Of a DNA stretch of 64,000 nucleotides, positions 27,546 through 36,400 are shown piece after piece. The position numbers were made by a program, and so were the translations under genes. Each line of letters opens with the position of its first letter. The stretch's first letter is position 1. The stretch comes from Intrasporangiaceae bacterium (GTDB taxonomy: Bacteria; Actinomycetota; Actinomycetes; Actinomycetales; Dermatophilaceae): contig JAJPIW010000035.1 in assembly GCA_021324575.1 (NCBI GenBank), positions 1 through 64,000 on the forward strand. Direction: 5' to 3'. The notes under the pieces were generated by a model. The model did no database searches, was not told where the DNA came from, and saw only the letters and a program-made list of their open reading frames with translations.

Positions 27546-28121
27546 ATGTCCTTCACCCGCCAGAGCGTCGCCGCGCTGCGGATGCTCATCGTCCTGACCG
27601 TCCTGCTCGGCATCGGCTACCCCGCCGTCGTGTGGGGCGTCGGCCGGGTCGCCTTCCACGACCAGGCCGCGGGGTCCGTCGTCCGCGTCGACGGGAAGGT
27701 CGTCGGGTCGAGCCTGCTCGGCCAGGACTTCACCGCCGCCGACGTCTTCCACAGCCGGCCGTCGGCCAGCAGCTACTCCGGCGACACGAGCGGTGGCTCG
27801 AACCTCGCCGCCAGCGACCCGGCCCAGGTCAAGGCGATCGCGGACCGCCAGGCGGCATTGGTGAAGGACGGCGACCTCCCGGCCGACGGGCTTGCCGCTC
27901 CGGACGCGCTCACCGCCTCGGCGAGCGGCCTCGACCCGGACATCTCCCCGGCATACGCCATGGACCAGGCGCCCCGGGTCGCCAGGGCGTCCGGCCTCTC
28001 CGAGACCGTCGTGACCAAGCTGGTGACGGAGCACACGAGCGGTCGAGTCCTCGGCTTCCTCGGCGAGCCGCGGGTCAACGTCCTGGACCTGAACCTCGCC
28101 CTGGCCGCCGCGCGGATCTGA
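27546..28121 (+). CDS. kdpC: potassium-transporting ATPase subunit KdpC
   Basis: This 191-aa protein has one N-terminal membrane helix (MLIVLTVLLGIGYPAVVWGV) and an extracellular domain with FHSRPSAS, SNLAASDP and SPAYAMDQAPRVARA, which match KdpC. It completes the pump assembly. kdpD follows after 17 bp. Confidence 0.95.
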   Translation: MSFTRQSVAALRMLIVLTVLLGIGYPAVVWGVGRVAFHDQAAGSVVRVDGKVVGSSLLGQDFTAADVFHSRPSASSYSGDTSGGSNLAASDPAQVKAIADRQAALVKDGDLPADGLAAPDALTASASGLDPDISPAYAMDQAPRVARASGLSETVVTKLVTEHTSGRVLGFLGEPRVNVLDLNLALAAARI

Positions 28122-28138
28122 TCAGGGAGAATCGCGAC

Positions 28139-30709
28139 ATGAGCCGTGGCCGTCTGCGCATCTACCTCGGGGCCGCCCCCGGGGTGGGCAAGACGGTGGC
28201 CATGCTCGACGAGGGACGGCGCCGCATCGAGCGCGGCACCGACGTCGTCGTCGCCGTGTGCGAGACCCACGGTCGCAAGTACACGGCGGCGATGCTCGAC
28301 GGTATGCCGGTCGTGCCACTCCGGGAGTCGCTGCACCGGGGGACGATGCTGCGCGAGCTCGACCTGCTGGCCGTCCTCGAACGCCGGCCCGAGGTCGCCC
28401 TCGTCGACGAGCTGGCCCACACCAACGCCCCCGGCAGCGCTCACCACAAGCGGTGGGAGGACCTGGAATCGTTGCTGGACAATGGGATCGACGTCATCTC
28501 GACGGTCAACGTCCAGCACCTGGAGTCGCTCAACGACGTCGTCGAGGCGATCACCGGGATCCGACAGCAGGAGACGGTGCCGGACCAGATCGTGCGGTCC
28601 GCCGACCAGATCGAGCTCGTCGACATGTCGCCGCACGCGCTGCGCCGACGGCTGGCCCACGGCAACGTCTACGGCTCGGACCGGGTCGACGCGGCCCTGG
28701 CCAACTACTTCCGCGAGGGCAACCTCACGGCGCTGCGCGAGCTGTCGCTGCTGTGGCTCGCCGACCGGGTCGACGAGGGTCTGGAGGCCTACCGCACGGC
28801 CCACGGCATCGATACGCCGTGGCCCACCCGCGAGCGGGTGGTCGTGGCCCTGACCGGTGGCCCCGAGGGAGTGACCCTCTTGCGCCGGGGCGCCCAGATC
28901 GCCTCGCGCGGGCCGGGCGGCGAGCTCGTCGCCGTCCACATCACGCCCGCTGACGGGCTCGTCGATGCCAACCTGGAGAACCTCACCGCCCTGCGCGAGC
29001 TCACGACCGAGCTGGGCGGCACCTTCCAGACCGTGTCCGGTGGGGACGTCGCCGCCGCGATCCTCGATGTGGCGCGCGGGGTCAACGCTCGCCAGATCGT
29101 CCTGGGGGCTTCCCGGCACGGCGTCGTCCAACGACTGCTCCGCAACAGCGTCAACGAGGAGGTCGTCGCCGGGTCCGGAGACATCGACGTCATGCTCGTC
29201 ACCCACGACCTCGCAGCCCGCCGCCGGGGCACCGCCAGCGATCGCACCGGCCCCTTCCGAAGGGTTGGCTCGCTCCTCGGGCGGCGGCGCACCATCGCCG
29301 GCTGGCTTCTCGCGACCGTGGGCATCGTGGCTCTCACAGCGGCACTCGCCGCGACGCGCGACCTGCACGACCTGCCGCTCGAGATGCTCCTGTTCCTCGG
29401 GCTGACCGTCGGCTGCGCCCTCCTCGGCGGCTTCGGCCCGGCCCTCGCGTCGGCGGTCCTGGGCAGCCTGGCCCTCAACTGGTTCTTCACGCCGCCGCTC
29501 TACACCTTCACCATCGACGACCCGCAGAACGCCGTGGCCGTCGTCGTCTTCGTCATCATCGCGCTCGGCGTCGGCTCCGCGGTCCACCTCAGCGACCGAC
29601 GAGCCGCGGCGGCACGCGCTGCCCAGCGTGAAGCACAGGCGCTCGCGGCCTCCGCGGAGAACCTGCTCGGCGAGGTCGACCCCCTGCCTGCGCTCCTCCA
29701 GCACACGGTCGAGGTCTTCGGGATGGACGGCGCCGGAGTCGTGCGCCGGGAGACCTCCCGAGACCCGTGGGAGGTCATCGCCGCCACCCCCGGCTTCGAC
29801 GCCACCCAGGTGGACCAGTCGGCGGTGCGCGCTCCCGTTCCCGATAGCTCGGTCCTGGCTCTCCAGGGGCATGTCGTCACCGCGGCCGACCGCCGGATCG
29901 TCAGCGCGTTCGCGGCTCACGCGGCGGCCCTGCTCCGTCGCCAAGAGCTTGCGGCACAAGCAAGCTCGGCCCAGGAGCTGGCCCGCGGCAACCGGAGCCG
30001 GACCGCGCTGCTCGCGGCGGTGTCGCATGACTTGCGCACCCCGCTGGCCGGGATCAAGGCCGCCGTCTCTACGCTCCGCGAGCCTGGTCTCTCCCTGCCG
30101 GCTGCCGACGAGGCCGACCTGCTGGAGACCATCGAGGAGTCGACCGACCGGCTGGCCGCCCTCGTGACCAACCTGCTCGACCTGTCCCGACTGCAGAGCG
30201 ACTCGGTCCGGACCCACCTGGCCCCGGTCGCGGTCCCTGACGTCGTCGACGCAGCCCTTGCTGGTCTGCTCGACACGGGCGACGTGCTGCTCGAGATGCC
30301 GCGCGACCTCACCCTCGTGACGACCGACCCGGGCCTGCTCGAACGGGTCCTCGCCAACCTCGTCGAGAACGCCCGCCGGTATGCCGCGGGGCGGGGTCGG
30401 GTCCTGGTCCAGGCCGCCAACCTGCCCGGCCGGGTCCAGATCCGGGTCATCGACCATGGCCCCGGCGTTCCCGACGCGCAGAAGGGGGCGATCTTCGCGC
30501 CGTTCCAACGCATCGGCGACGTCCCCGTCGGAGACGGCGTCGGGCTGGGCCTCGCCGTGAGCCGGGGGCTCGTCGACACGATCGGCGGGACGCTCACCGC
30601 CGAGGACACCCCGGGAGGCGGGCTGACCATGGTCGTCGAGCTGCCGCTGGACGTCGCACCCGAAGGTTCCGCAGCCCGGCATACCGAACCCGAAGGCGCC
30701 CGCCGATGA
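28139..30709 (+). CDS. kdpD: sensor histidine kinase KdpD
   Basis: This 856-aa membrane kinase senses low potassium or osmotic upshift and phosphorylates KdpE. Domains in order are the KdpD Walker A GAAPGVGKT (about 11-19), a universal-stress-type domain (about 215-370), four clustered membrane helices (about 390-490), a GAF-like region, and the HisKA block with H630 in AVSHDLRTPL. The ATPase follows with ENARRYA and GVGLGLAVSRGLV. The start is ATG 28139 after AGGGAG. It overlaps kdpE by 4 bp. Confidence 0.95.
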   Translation: MSRGRLRIYLGAAPGVGKTVAMLDEGRRRIERGTDVVVAVCETHGRKYTAAMLDGMPVVPLRESLHRGTMLRELDLLAVLERRPEVALVDELAHTNAPGSAHHKRWEDLESLLDNGIDVISTVNVQHLESLNDVVEAITGIRQQETVPDQIVRSADQIELVDMSPHALRRRLAHGNVYGSDRVDAALANYFREGNLTALRELSLLWLADRVDEGLEAYRTAHGIDTPWPTRERVVVALTGGPEGVTLLRRGAQIASRGPGGELVAVHITPADGLVDANLENLTALRELTTELGGTFQTVSGGDVAAAILDVARGVNARQIVLGASRHGVVQRLLRNSVNEEVVAGSGDIDVMLVTHDLAARRRGTASDRTGPFRRVGSLLGRRRTIAGWLLATVGIVALTAALAATRDLHDLPLEMLLFLGLTVGCALLGGFGPALASAVLGSLALNWFFTPPLYTFTIDDPQNAVAVVVFVIIALGVGSAVHLSDRRAAAARAAQREAQALAASAENLLGEVDPLPALLQHTVEVFGMDGAGVVRRETSRDPWEVIAATPGFDATQVDQSAVRAPVPDSSVLALQGHVVTAADRRIVSAFAAHAAALLRRQELAAQASSAQELARGNRSRTALLAAVSHDLRTPLAGIKAAVSTLREPGLSLPAADEADLLETIEESTDRLAALVTNLLDLSRLQSDSVRTHLAPVAVPDVVDAALAGLLDTGDVLLEMPRDLTLVTTDPGLLERVLANLVENARRYAAGRGRVLVQAANLPGRVQIRVIDHGPGVPDAQKGAIFAPFQRIGDVPVGDGVGLGLAVSRGLVDTIGGTLTAEDTPGGGLTMVVELPLDVAPEGSAARHTEPEGARR

Positions 30710-31428
30710 AGGTCGTCCTCGTCGTCGACGACGAGCCGCACCTGCGGCGCACCCTCGCGATCAGCCTGCGCGCGCACGGCTACGAGGCCGAGACCGTCGC
30801 GGACGGCAGGTCGGCACTGCAGTCGATCGCCGAACGTGTGCCGGACGCGGTCGTCCTGGACCTCGGCCTGCCCGACCTCGACGGCGTCGAGGTGCTGCGT
30901 CGGATCCGGGAGACCTCCACCGTCCCGGTCGTCGTACTCTCGGCGCGCACCGACTCCACCGACAAGGTCGAGGCGCTCGACCTCGGCGCCGACGACTACG
31001 TGACCAAGCCGTTCGGGATGCAGGAGCTCCTCGCGCGGATCCGGGTCGTGCTCCGGAGAGCACCCGACGGTGCGGGCGGCCCGCAAGCCTTCACGACGAG
31101 CCATGTCAGCCTCGACTTCGCCGAGCGCCGGGCCGTCGTCGCCGGCGAGACGGTCCACCTCACGCCCACCGAGTGGCGCTTCCTCGAGACGCTGGCTGCC
31201 GCCGATGGTCGGCTGGTGTCCCGCGAGGACCTGCTCCACCAGGTCTGGGGTCCGGGCTACCAGCGCGAGGCCAACTACTTACGGGTCTATGCCAACCAGC
31301 TGCGACGCAAGATCGAGCCTGAGCCGGGCGCCCCACGCTACCTGGTGACCGAACCGGGTCAGGGCTACCGCCTCCTCGGCGACGCGCCTCGCACGGCCTC
31401 CCCCGCAACACCCCGGCCAGCCCCCTGA
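30706..31428 (+). CDS. kdpE: response regulator KdpE
   Basis: This 240-aa OmpR-family regulator has acidic pocket D8/D9, phosphorylated D52 in VVLDLGLPD and K101 in YVTKPFG, with a winged-helix domain ending in YLVTEPGQGYRLL. It activates kdpFABC when potassium is scarce and may bind the repeats at 23702-23739. A 58-bp palindrome begins 8 bp after its stop. Confidence 0.95.
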   Translation: MKVVLVVDDEPHLRRTLAISLRAHGYEAETVADGRSALQSIAERVPDAVVLDLGLPDLDGVEVLRRIRETSTVPVVVLSARTDSTDKVEALDLGADDYVTKPFGMQELLARIRVVLRRAPDGAGGPQAFTTSHVSLDFAERRAVVAGETVHLTPTEWRFLETLAAADGRLVSREDLLHQVWGPGYQREANYLRVYANQLRRKIEPEPGAPRYLVTEPGQGYRLLGDAPRTASPATPRPAP

Positions 31429-31436
31429 CAGCAGGA

Positions 31437-31494
31437 GTGTTCGTTTGTCGCAGGAGTGGCCGACATGTCGGCCACTCCTGCGACAAACGAACAC
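31437..31494. terminator. 58-bp perfect palindrome after kdpE
   Basis: Arms 31437-31465 and 31466-31494 are perfect complements with no loop, centred on CATG. It begins 8 bp after kdpE and lies between convergent transcription units, so it probably ends transcription from both sides. Unlike the 4804 and 12007 repeats it does not share the CCAATTG core. The 165 bases from here to the dehydrogenase end hold nothing else recognisable. Confidence 0.8.
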
Positions 31495-31661
31495 CGCGAG
31501 CACTTCCGGTGGCGCCCCAACGATCGCCGGCTCAGATCTCGGCTGCCACCCGCAACGCCATGACCTGCGCGCATGTTCACCAGTCAGGCGCAGGGCCCGA
31601 GTGGTCAGTCGGCGCGGGCGGCAGGGTCAGGCGGCGGACGGCGGGCCGGTCCCAGCCGGGT

Positions 31662-32678
31662 TCAGGGCTGCAGAAGGACCTTGATCGCGCGTCGCTCGTC
31701 CATCGCGGCATACGCATCGGCCACCTCGGCCAATGGCAGGGTGAGGTCGAAGACCCGGCCCGGGTCGATGGTGCGGCTCCAGACCCGCTCCAGCAGGTCC
31801 GGCAGGTACGCACGGACCGGCGCCGGGCCACCGCGCAGGCCCACGTTGGCCCAGAACATGTGCTGCTGCGGGAACTCCGGGTCGTGCGGCACGCCGACCC
31901 AGCCGACCTGGCCACCCGGCCGAGCCGCGCGCAGGGCCTGGGTCACCGACTCGGTCGTCCCGACGCACTCGAGGACCGAGTCGGCGCCGATCCCGTCGGT
32001 GAGGTCCAGGACGTGCGCGATGCCCTCGTCACCCCGCTCGGCCACGATGTGGGTGGCCCCGAAGTCGGTGGCGATGGCCTGCCGGCTCGCGTGCCGGCTC
32101 ATCGCGATAATCCGCTCCGCACCCAGCTGCGACGCGGCGAGGACGCCGGAGAGGCCGACCGCGCCGTCGCCGACGACCACGACCGTCGACCCCGGCCGGA
32201 CGTCCGCGGACACCGCTGCGTGCCACCCGGTGCACATCACGTCCGAGAGCGACAGGATGCCCGGCACGAGGTCGTCCGCGGGGGTCTCGGGTGTGGCGAT
32301 GAGGGTGCCGTCGGCGTTCTGGACGCGGATCAGCTCGGCCTGGCACCCGTCGTAGCCCGTCCGGTGGAGGCAGTTGGCCAAGGCGCCCTTGCGGCATACG
32401 GCGCAGGTGTTGTCGCTCGTGAGGAAGCCACCGACGACGAACTGCCCGGGCCGGACCGAGGTGACCGACGAACCGACCTCCTCCACGACGCCGACGTACT
32501 CGTGGCCGATCGGCGTGGGCTTCGGGACCGACGAGATGCCGCGATAGCGCCACAGGTCCGAGCCGCACACGCAGGCCGCGACCGTCCGGATGACCGCGTC
32601 GGTGGGCTCGACGATGGTGGGATCGGCGCGCTCCTCGTACCGGACGTCGCCGGGGGCATGGATCACAGCGCCGCGCAT
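31662..32678 (-). CDS. zinc-dependent alcohol dehydrogenase
   Basis: This 338-aa MDR enzyme has the catalytic zinc ligands Cys in CVCGSDLW and His/Glu in PIGHEYVGVVEEVG, a structural-zinc loop CAVCRKGALANC, and the NAD(P) motif VVVVGDGAVGLSGVLAA. The substrate is unknown. The ATG at 32678 is preferred because GAGGAG lies 6 nt upstream; the ATG at 32684 directly abuts that site. Confidence 0.88.
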   Translation of the reverse strand: MRGAVIHAPGDVRYEERADPTIVEPTDAVIRTVAACVCGSDLWRYRGISSVPKPTPIGHEYVGVVEEVGSSVTSVRPGQFVVGGFLTSDNTCAVCRKGALANCLHRTGYDGCQAELIRVQNADGTLIATPETPADDLVPGILSLSDVMCTGWHAAVSADVRPGSTVVVVGDGAVGLSGVLAASQLGAERIIAMSRHASRQAIATDFGATHIVAERGDEGIAHVLDLTDGIGADSVLECVGTTESVTQALRAARPGGQVGWVGVPHDPEFPQQHMFWANVGLRGGPAPVRAYLPDLLERVWSRTIDPGRVFDLTLPLAEVADAYAAMDERRAIKVLLQP

Positions 32679-32778
32679 GAGCATCTCCTCGTAGTGGTCA
32701 CGCTCCTACCGTACGAGGATTCCGTATGCCGGCGGGAGACCCTGCAACTACCTCTCGACGACCCTCGACCGGCACCGG

Positions 32779-33774
32779 TCAGGACGGCCCCGGTTCGACC
32801 CGGTGCCAGACCGCGCCGTCGGGCACGACCGGGTACCTGCCCCAGCCCAGGAGCTCCTCCTGGCCGATCGTGCGGACCTCGCCGCGACCGCGGCCGGCCA
32901 CCGTCTTGACGATGAACTGGGCCCGGCGAACTCCCGGCTCGATGGCGTCGATGATCTGCAGCACGGCCCAGCTCTCCCCCGCCTGCCCGTTGCTGTAGCA
33001 GCCGTCGATGCGCAGGTGGTCGGCGGTCAGTGCGTCCTGCTCCTGCTGTCGGCGCAGCGCCTGGTAGATCGCCAGCAGCTCCTCGTCGCTGACGTCGACG
33101 ACCGCCTCGACCTCGTCGAGGGCGGCACGCAGCTGTCGTGGTGTGAAGGGCGCCTCGTGACCCAGCTGTGCCCCTGCCGCCACGGCCGCCTGGTGGTAGG
33201 CGAGCACCACCGGATAACGCCGCCAGCGGAACGGTGCGTTGAGCACGACACCGGCCACGACGACCAGCGCCGCGTTCAGCAGGACCGGCGACAGGACGTA
33301 GGACCAGCCGGGCGGACCGGCCGTGCTGACCGCGAGCACCGCCGACAGCGCCGTCGCCCCTCCGGGTGGGTGCACGCACCGGCAGCTATGCATGACGATG
33401 ACGGCCAGCGCCACGGCGGCGGCTGCCGCCACCACGCCTCCGCCCAGGACATGGGCCACGGTCCCGGCGAGGGCAGACAGGCTCTGGCCGCTGATCACGG
33501 CCCAGGGCTGGGCCAGCGTGCTGTGCGGCACCCCGAACACGAGGACGGCCGAGGCGCCGATGGAGGCCATCAGCCACAGGGCATGGACGTTGGGGCGGCC
33601 GTTGCCGATCCACGTCGAGGTCAGCCAGGCCACCATGGCGATGCCCAGTGCCGCGGTGACCGTGGCCACCAGCTGCTCGCGCCAGGACACGGCGTGCTCG
33701 GGGAAGCCCACGGTGTGCCACAACGTCCGCCACCAGCGGCTCCCGACGACGCGGAGCCGCCTCTGCCTGGACAC
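32779..33774 (-). CDS. HPP-family membrane protein
   Basis: This 331-aa protein has four to five N-terminal membrane helices containing the family motif CVHPPGGATALSAVL, and a soluble C-terminal region from about residue 190. HPP proteins are linked to nitrite or anion transport in plastids and cyanobacteria, but the bacterial role is poorly known. It is divergent from the RuBisCO gene with 285 bp between starts. Confidence 0.85.
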   Translation of the reverse strand: MSRQRRLRVVGSRWWRTLWHTVGFPEHAVSWREQLVATVTAALGIAMVAWLTSTWIGNGRPNVHALWLMASIGASAVLVFGVPHSTLAQPWAVISGQSLSALAGTVAHVLGGGVVAAAAAVALAVIVMHSCRCVHPPGGATALSAVLAVSTAGPPGWSYVLSPVLLNAALVVVAGVVLNAPFRWRRYPVVLAYHQAAVAAGAQLGHEAPFTPRQLRAALDEVEAVVDVSDEELLAIYQALRRQQEQDALTADHLRIDGCYSNGQAGESWAVLQIIDAIEPGVRRAQFIVKTVAGRGRGEVRTIGQEELLGWGRYPVVPDGAVWHRVEPGPS

Positions 33775-33869
33775 GGCGGCGATTGTGCCACGGGCCCCGC
33801 CCCAGGCCCGGCCACGACCCTCAGCGGCACGGGCGATGGCCCCTCGACCGCCGGCCGGACACCGAGCGG

Positions 33870-33890
33870 CATACGGCAGACAGCCGTATG
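33870..33890. promoter_or_regulatory. inverted repeat in the divergent HPP/RuBisCO intergenic region
   Basis: CATACGGC (33870-33877) and GCCGTATG (33883-33890) form a perfect 8-bp dyad with a 5-nt spacer. Its left arm is part of the abundant CGGCATAC motif. It lies about 170 bp before the RuBisCO start and 96 bp before the HPP start, so an operator role is possible. Nothing else in 33775-34059 is identifiable except AAGGAG, 6 nt before the RuBisCO ATG. Confidence 0.35.
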
Positions 33891-34059
33891 GTGACCCCCG
33901 TCACGAACTTCACCCCCGGGTTCACCCCATGGCTGCATCCGGACTCGTCAGGAGCAACACCAGACTTGGAGGCCGTAGACATCTCGGTGCACGCTTCTGA
34001 TGTCCCGTCGTCTGCCAGCCCCAGGCGTCCCAACCTGATCAGATACAAGGAGCGAATCG

Positions 34060-35442
34060 ATGGATCAATCCGCACGCTACGCCGACCTGTCCCTCAAGGA
34101 AGAGGACCTGATCAAGGACGGCAAGCACATCCTGGTCGCCTACAAGATGAAGCCCAAGCCGGGCTTCGGCACGTACCTCGCCTGCGCCGCCCACTTCGCC
34201 GCCGAGTCCTCCACGGGCACCAACGTCGAGGTCTCCACGACTGACGACTTCACCCGTGGCGTCGACGCTCTCGTCTACTACATCGACGAGGCCAACAACG
34301 ACATGCGGATCGCGTACCCGATCGACCTGTTCGACCGGAACATCACCGACGGCCGCATGATGATCGTCTCGTTCCTCACCCTCGCCATCGGCAACAACCA
34401 GGGCATGGGCGACATCGAGTACGGCAAGATCATCGACTTCTACGTGCCCGAGCAGGCCATCCAGCTCTTCGACTTCCCGGCCACGGACATCAGCGACCTG
34501 TGGCGCATCCTGGGTCGTCCGATCAAGGACGGCGGCTACATCGCCGGCACGATCATCAAGCCCAAGCTCGGCCTGCGCCCGGAGCCGTTCGCCAAGGCGG
34601 CCTACCAGTTCTGGCTCGGTGGCGACTTCATCAAGAACGACGAGCCCCAGGGCAACCAGGTCTTCGCCCCGATGAAGAAGGTCATCCCGCTCGTCTACGA
34701 CTCGATGAAGCGGGCCATGGACGAGACCGGCGAGGCCAAGCTGTTCTCGATGAACATCACGGCTGACAGCCACGACGAGATGCTCGCCCGCGCCGAGTTC
34801 GGTTTGGAGACGTTCGGCCCGGACGCCAACAAGCTGGCGTTCCTCGTCGACGGCTACGTCGGTGGCCCGGGCATGATCACGACCGCCCGCCGCCACTTCC
34901 CGGACCAGTACCTCCACTACCACCGGGCCGGTCACGGCGCTGTCACCTCGCCCAGCTCGAACCGTGGCTACACCGCGCTCGTGCTGGCCAAGATGTCGCG
35001 CCTGCAGGGTGCCTCCGGCATCCACGTCGGCACCATGGGCTACGGCAAGATGGAGGGCGAGGCCGACGACAAGAACATCGCCTACATGATCGAGCGCGAC
35101 GAGTGCCAGGGCCCGGTCTACTACCAGAAGTGGTACGGCCGCAAGCCCACGACGCCCATCATCTCCGGCGGCATGAACGCGCTGCGGCTCATCGGCTTCT
35201 TCGAGAACCTCGGCCACGGCAACGTCATCAACACCTCCGGTGGTGGCGCCTACGGGCACGTCGACTCGCCCGCTGCCGGCGCGACCTCGCTGCGCCAGGC
35301 CTACGAGTGCTGGAAGGCGGGTGCGGACCCGATCGAGTTCGCCAAGGAGCACAACGAGTTCGCCCGCGCGTTCGAGTCCTTCCCGGGCGACGCAGACCTG
35401 CTGTTCGAGGGCTGGCGCGACAAGCTGGGCGTGCACAAGTAG
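34060..35442 (+). CDS. cbbM: ribulose-1,5-bisphosphate carboxylase, form II
   Basis: This 460-aa protein matches form II RuBisCO (Rhodospirillum rubrum CbbM type) along its whole length, from [18 protein letters not shown] to [21 protein letters not shown]. Catalytic residues are present: K167 in [12 protein letters not shown], the carbamylated K192 with D194 and E195 in GGDFIKNDE, and loop-6 K330 in [10 protein letters not shown]. It would fix CO2 onto ribulose bisphosphate as a homodimer or oligomer without small subunits. The ATG at 34060 has AAGGAG 6 nt upstream. CbbQ and CbbO follow after a strong hairpin. Form II enzymes are known mainly from proteobacteria, so horizontal transfer is likely. 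The window-wide GTATGCC motif does not occur in this gene. Confidence 0.97.
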   Translation: MDQSARYADLSLKEEDLIKDGKHILVAYKMKPKPGFGTYLACAAHFAAESSTGTNVEVSTTDDFTRGVDALVYYIDEANNDMRIAYPIDLFDRNITDGRMMIVSFLTLAIGNNQGMGDIEYGKIIDFYVPEQAIQLFDFPATDISDLWRILGRPIKDGGYIAGTIIKPKLGLRPEPFAKAAYQFWLGGDFIKNDEPQGNQVFAPMKKVIPLVYDSMKRAMDETGEAKLFSMNITADSHDEMLARAEFGLETFGPDANKLAFLVDGYVGGPGMITTARRHFPDQYLHYHRAGHGAVTSPSSNRGYTALVLAKMSRLQGASGIHVGTMGYGKMEGEADDKNIAYMIERDECQGPVYYQKWYGRKPTTPIISGGMNALRLIGFFENLGHGNVINTSGGGAYGHVDSPAAGATSLRQAYECWKAGADPIEFAKEHNEFARAFESFPGDADLLFEGWRDKLGVHK

Positions 35443-35464
35443 GCACGACAGCACGTGCATCGCG

Positions 35465-35500
35465 GCGAAGGCCCCGTCCCCGGCGGGGCGGGGCCTTCGC
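35465..35500 (+). terminator. hairpin between cbbM and cbbQ
   Basis: GCGAAGGCCCCG (35465-35476) pairs perfectly with CGGGGCCTTCGC (35489-35500). The 12-nt loop can itself pair (CCCC/GGGG). It lies 22 bp after the RuBisCO stop and 62 bp before cbbQ. It could terminate most cbbM transcripts or protect their 3' ends, giving much more RuBisCO than activase. Confidence 0.8.
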
Positions 35501-35562
35501 CCATCATCAGCCCGACCATCCAGCCGGACGCATCGGACCGGCCCTCTGCGATCGGATAGAGC

Positions 35563-36366
35563 ATGAGCGACCACGACCAGTACCTCGTCAAGGACGAGCC
35601 GTACTACCAGCCCCAGTCCAACGAGGTGGCCCTCTTCGAGGCGGCGTATGCCGCTCGGCTGCCCGTCATGGTCAAGGGCCCGACCGGCTGCGGCAAGTCC
35701 CGCTTCGTCGAGTACATGGCCTGGACGTTGGGGCGGCCGCTCATCACGGTGGCCTGCAACGAGGACATGACCGCCTCGGACCTGGTCGGCCGCTACCTGC
35801 TGGACACCAACGGCACCCGCTGGCTGGACGGCCCGCTCACCGTGGCCGCCCGGATCGGGGCGATCTGCTATCTCGATGAGGTGGTCGAGGCCCGGCAGGA
35901 CACGACCGTCGTCATCCACCCGCTCACCGACCACCGGCGGGTCCTTCCACTGGAGAAGAAGGGCGAGCTGGTGACCGCCCACCCCGACTTCCAGCTGGTC
36001 ATCTCCTACAACCCCGGCTACCAGTCCCTCATGAAGGACCTCAAGCAGTCCACCAAGCAGCGCTTCACCGGCTTCGACTTCGACTACCCGGAGGCCGAGC
36101 TCGAGGCCGGGATCCTCGTCAAGGAGACCGGCGTCGACCCCGAGACGGCAGCACAGCTGGTCAAGATCGGCCACGCTGCCCGCAACCTGAAGGGTCACGG
36201 CCTGGACGAGGGCGTCTCCACCCGCCTGCTCGTGTATGCCGCCACGCTCATCGCCCAGGGCGTCGCCCCTCGCGACGCCTCCCGGATGTCGCTCGTGCGT
36301 CCGATCACCGACGACGTCGACATCCGCGCCACCCTCGACCACGCCATCGACACGACCTTCGCGTGA
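35563..36366 (+). CDS. cbbQ: RuBisCO activase AAA+ subunit CbbQ
   Basis: This 267-aa MoxR/NorQ-type AAA+ ATPase has Walker A GPTGCGKS (39-46) and Walker B ICYLDE with D105 and E106. It forms a hexamer that works with CbbO to remove inhibitory sugar phosphates from RuBisCO. NirQ/NorQ proteins are similar, but the flanking cbbM and cbbO decide the assignment. The ATG at 35563 is used; 34 bp separate it from cbbO. Confidence 0.93.
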   Translation: MSDHDQYLVKDEPYYQPQSNEVALFEAAYAARLPVMVKGPTGCGKSRFVEYMAWTLGRPLITVACNEDMTASDLVGRYLLDTNGTRWLDGPLTVAARIGAICYLDEVVEARQDTTVVIHPLTDHRRVLPLEKKGELVTAHPDFQLVISYNPGYQSLMKDLKQSTKQRFTGFDFDYPEAELEAGILVKETGVDPETAAQLVKIGHAARNLKGHGLDEGVSTRLLVYAATLIAQGVAPRDASRMSLVRPITDDVDIRATLDHAIDTTFA

Positions 36367-36400
36367 GCCGCGGCTGCGGCGGGATCGGAGAGGCGGCGAG

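Noticed and set aside
27773-30682. 969-codon open frame antisense to kdpC/kdpD
   Set aside because: It is a shadow of the GC3-biased kdp genes, with Arg/Gly/Glu/Asp-rich low-complexity composition and no domains. The same applies to other very long antisense frames at 25218-28034, 34039-36489 and 38740-40308.
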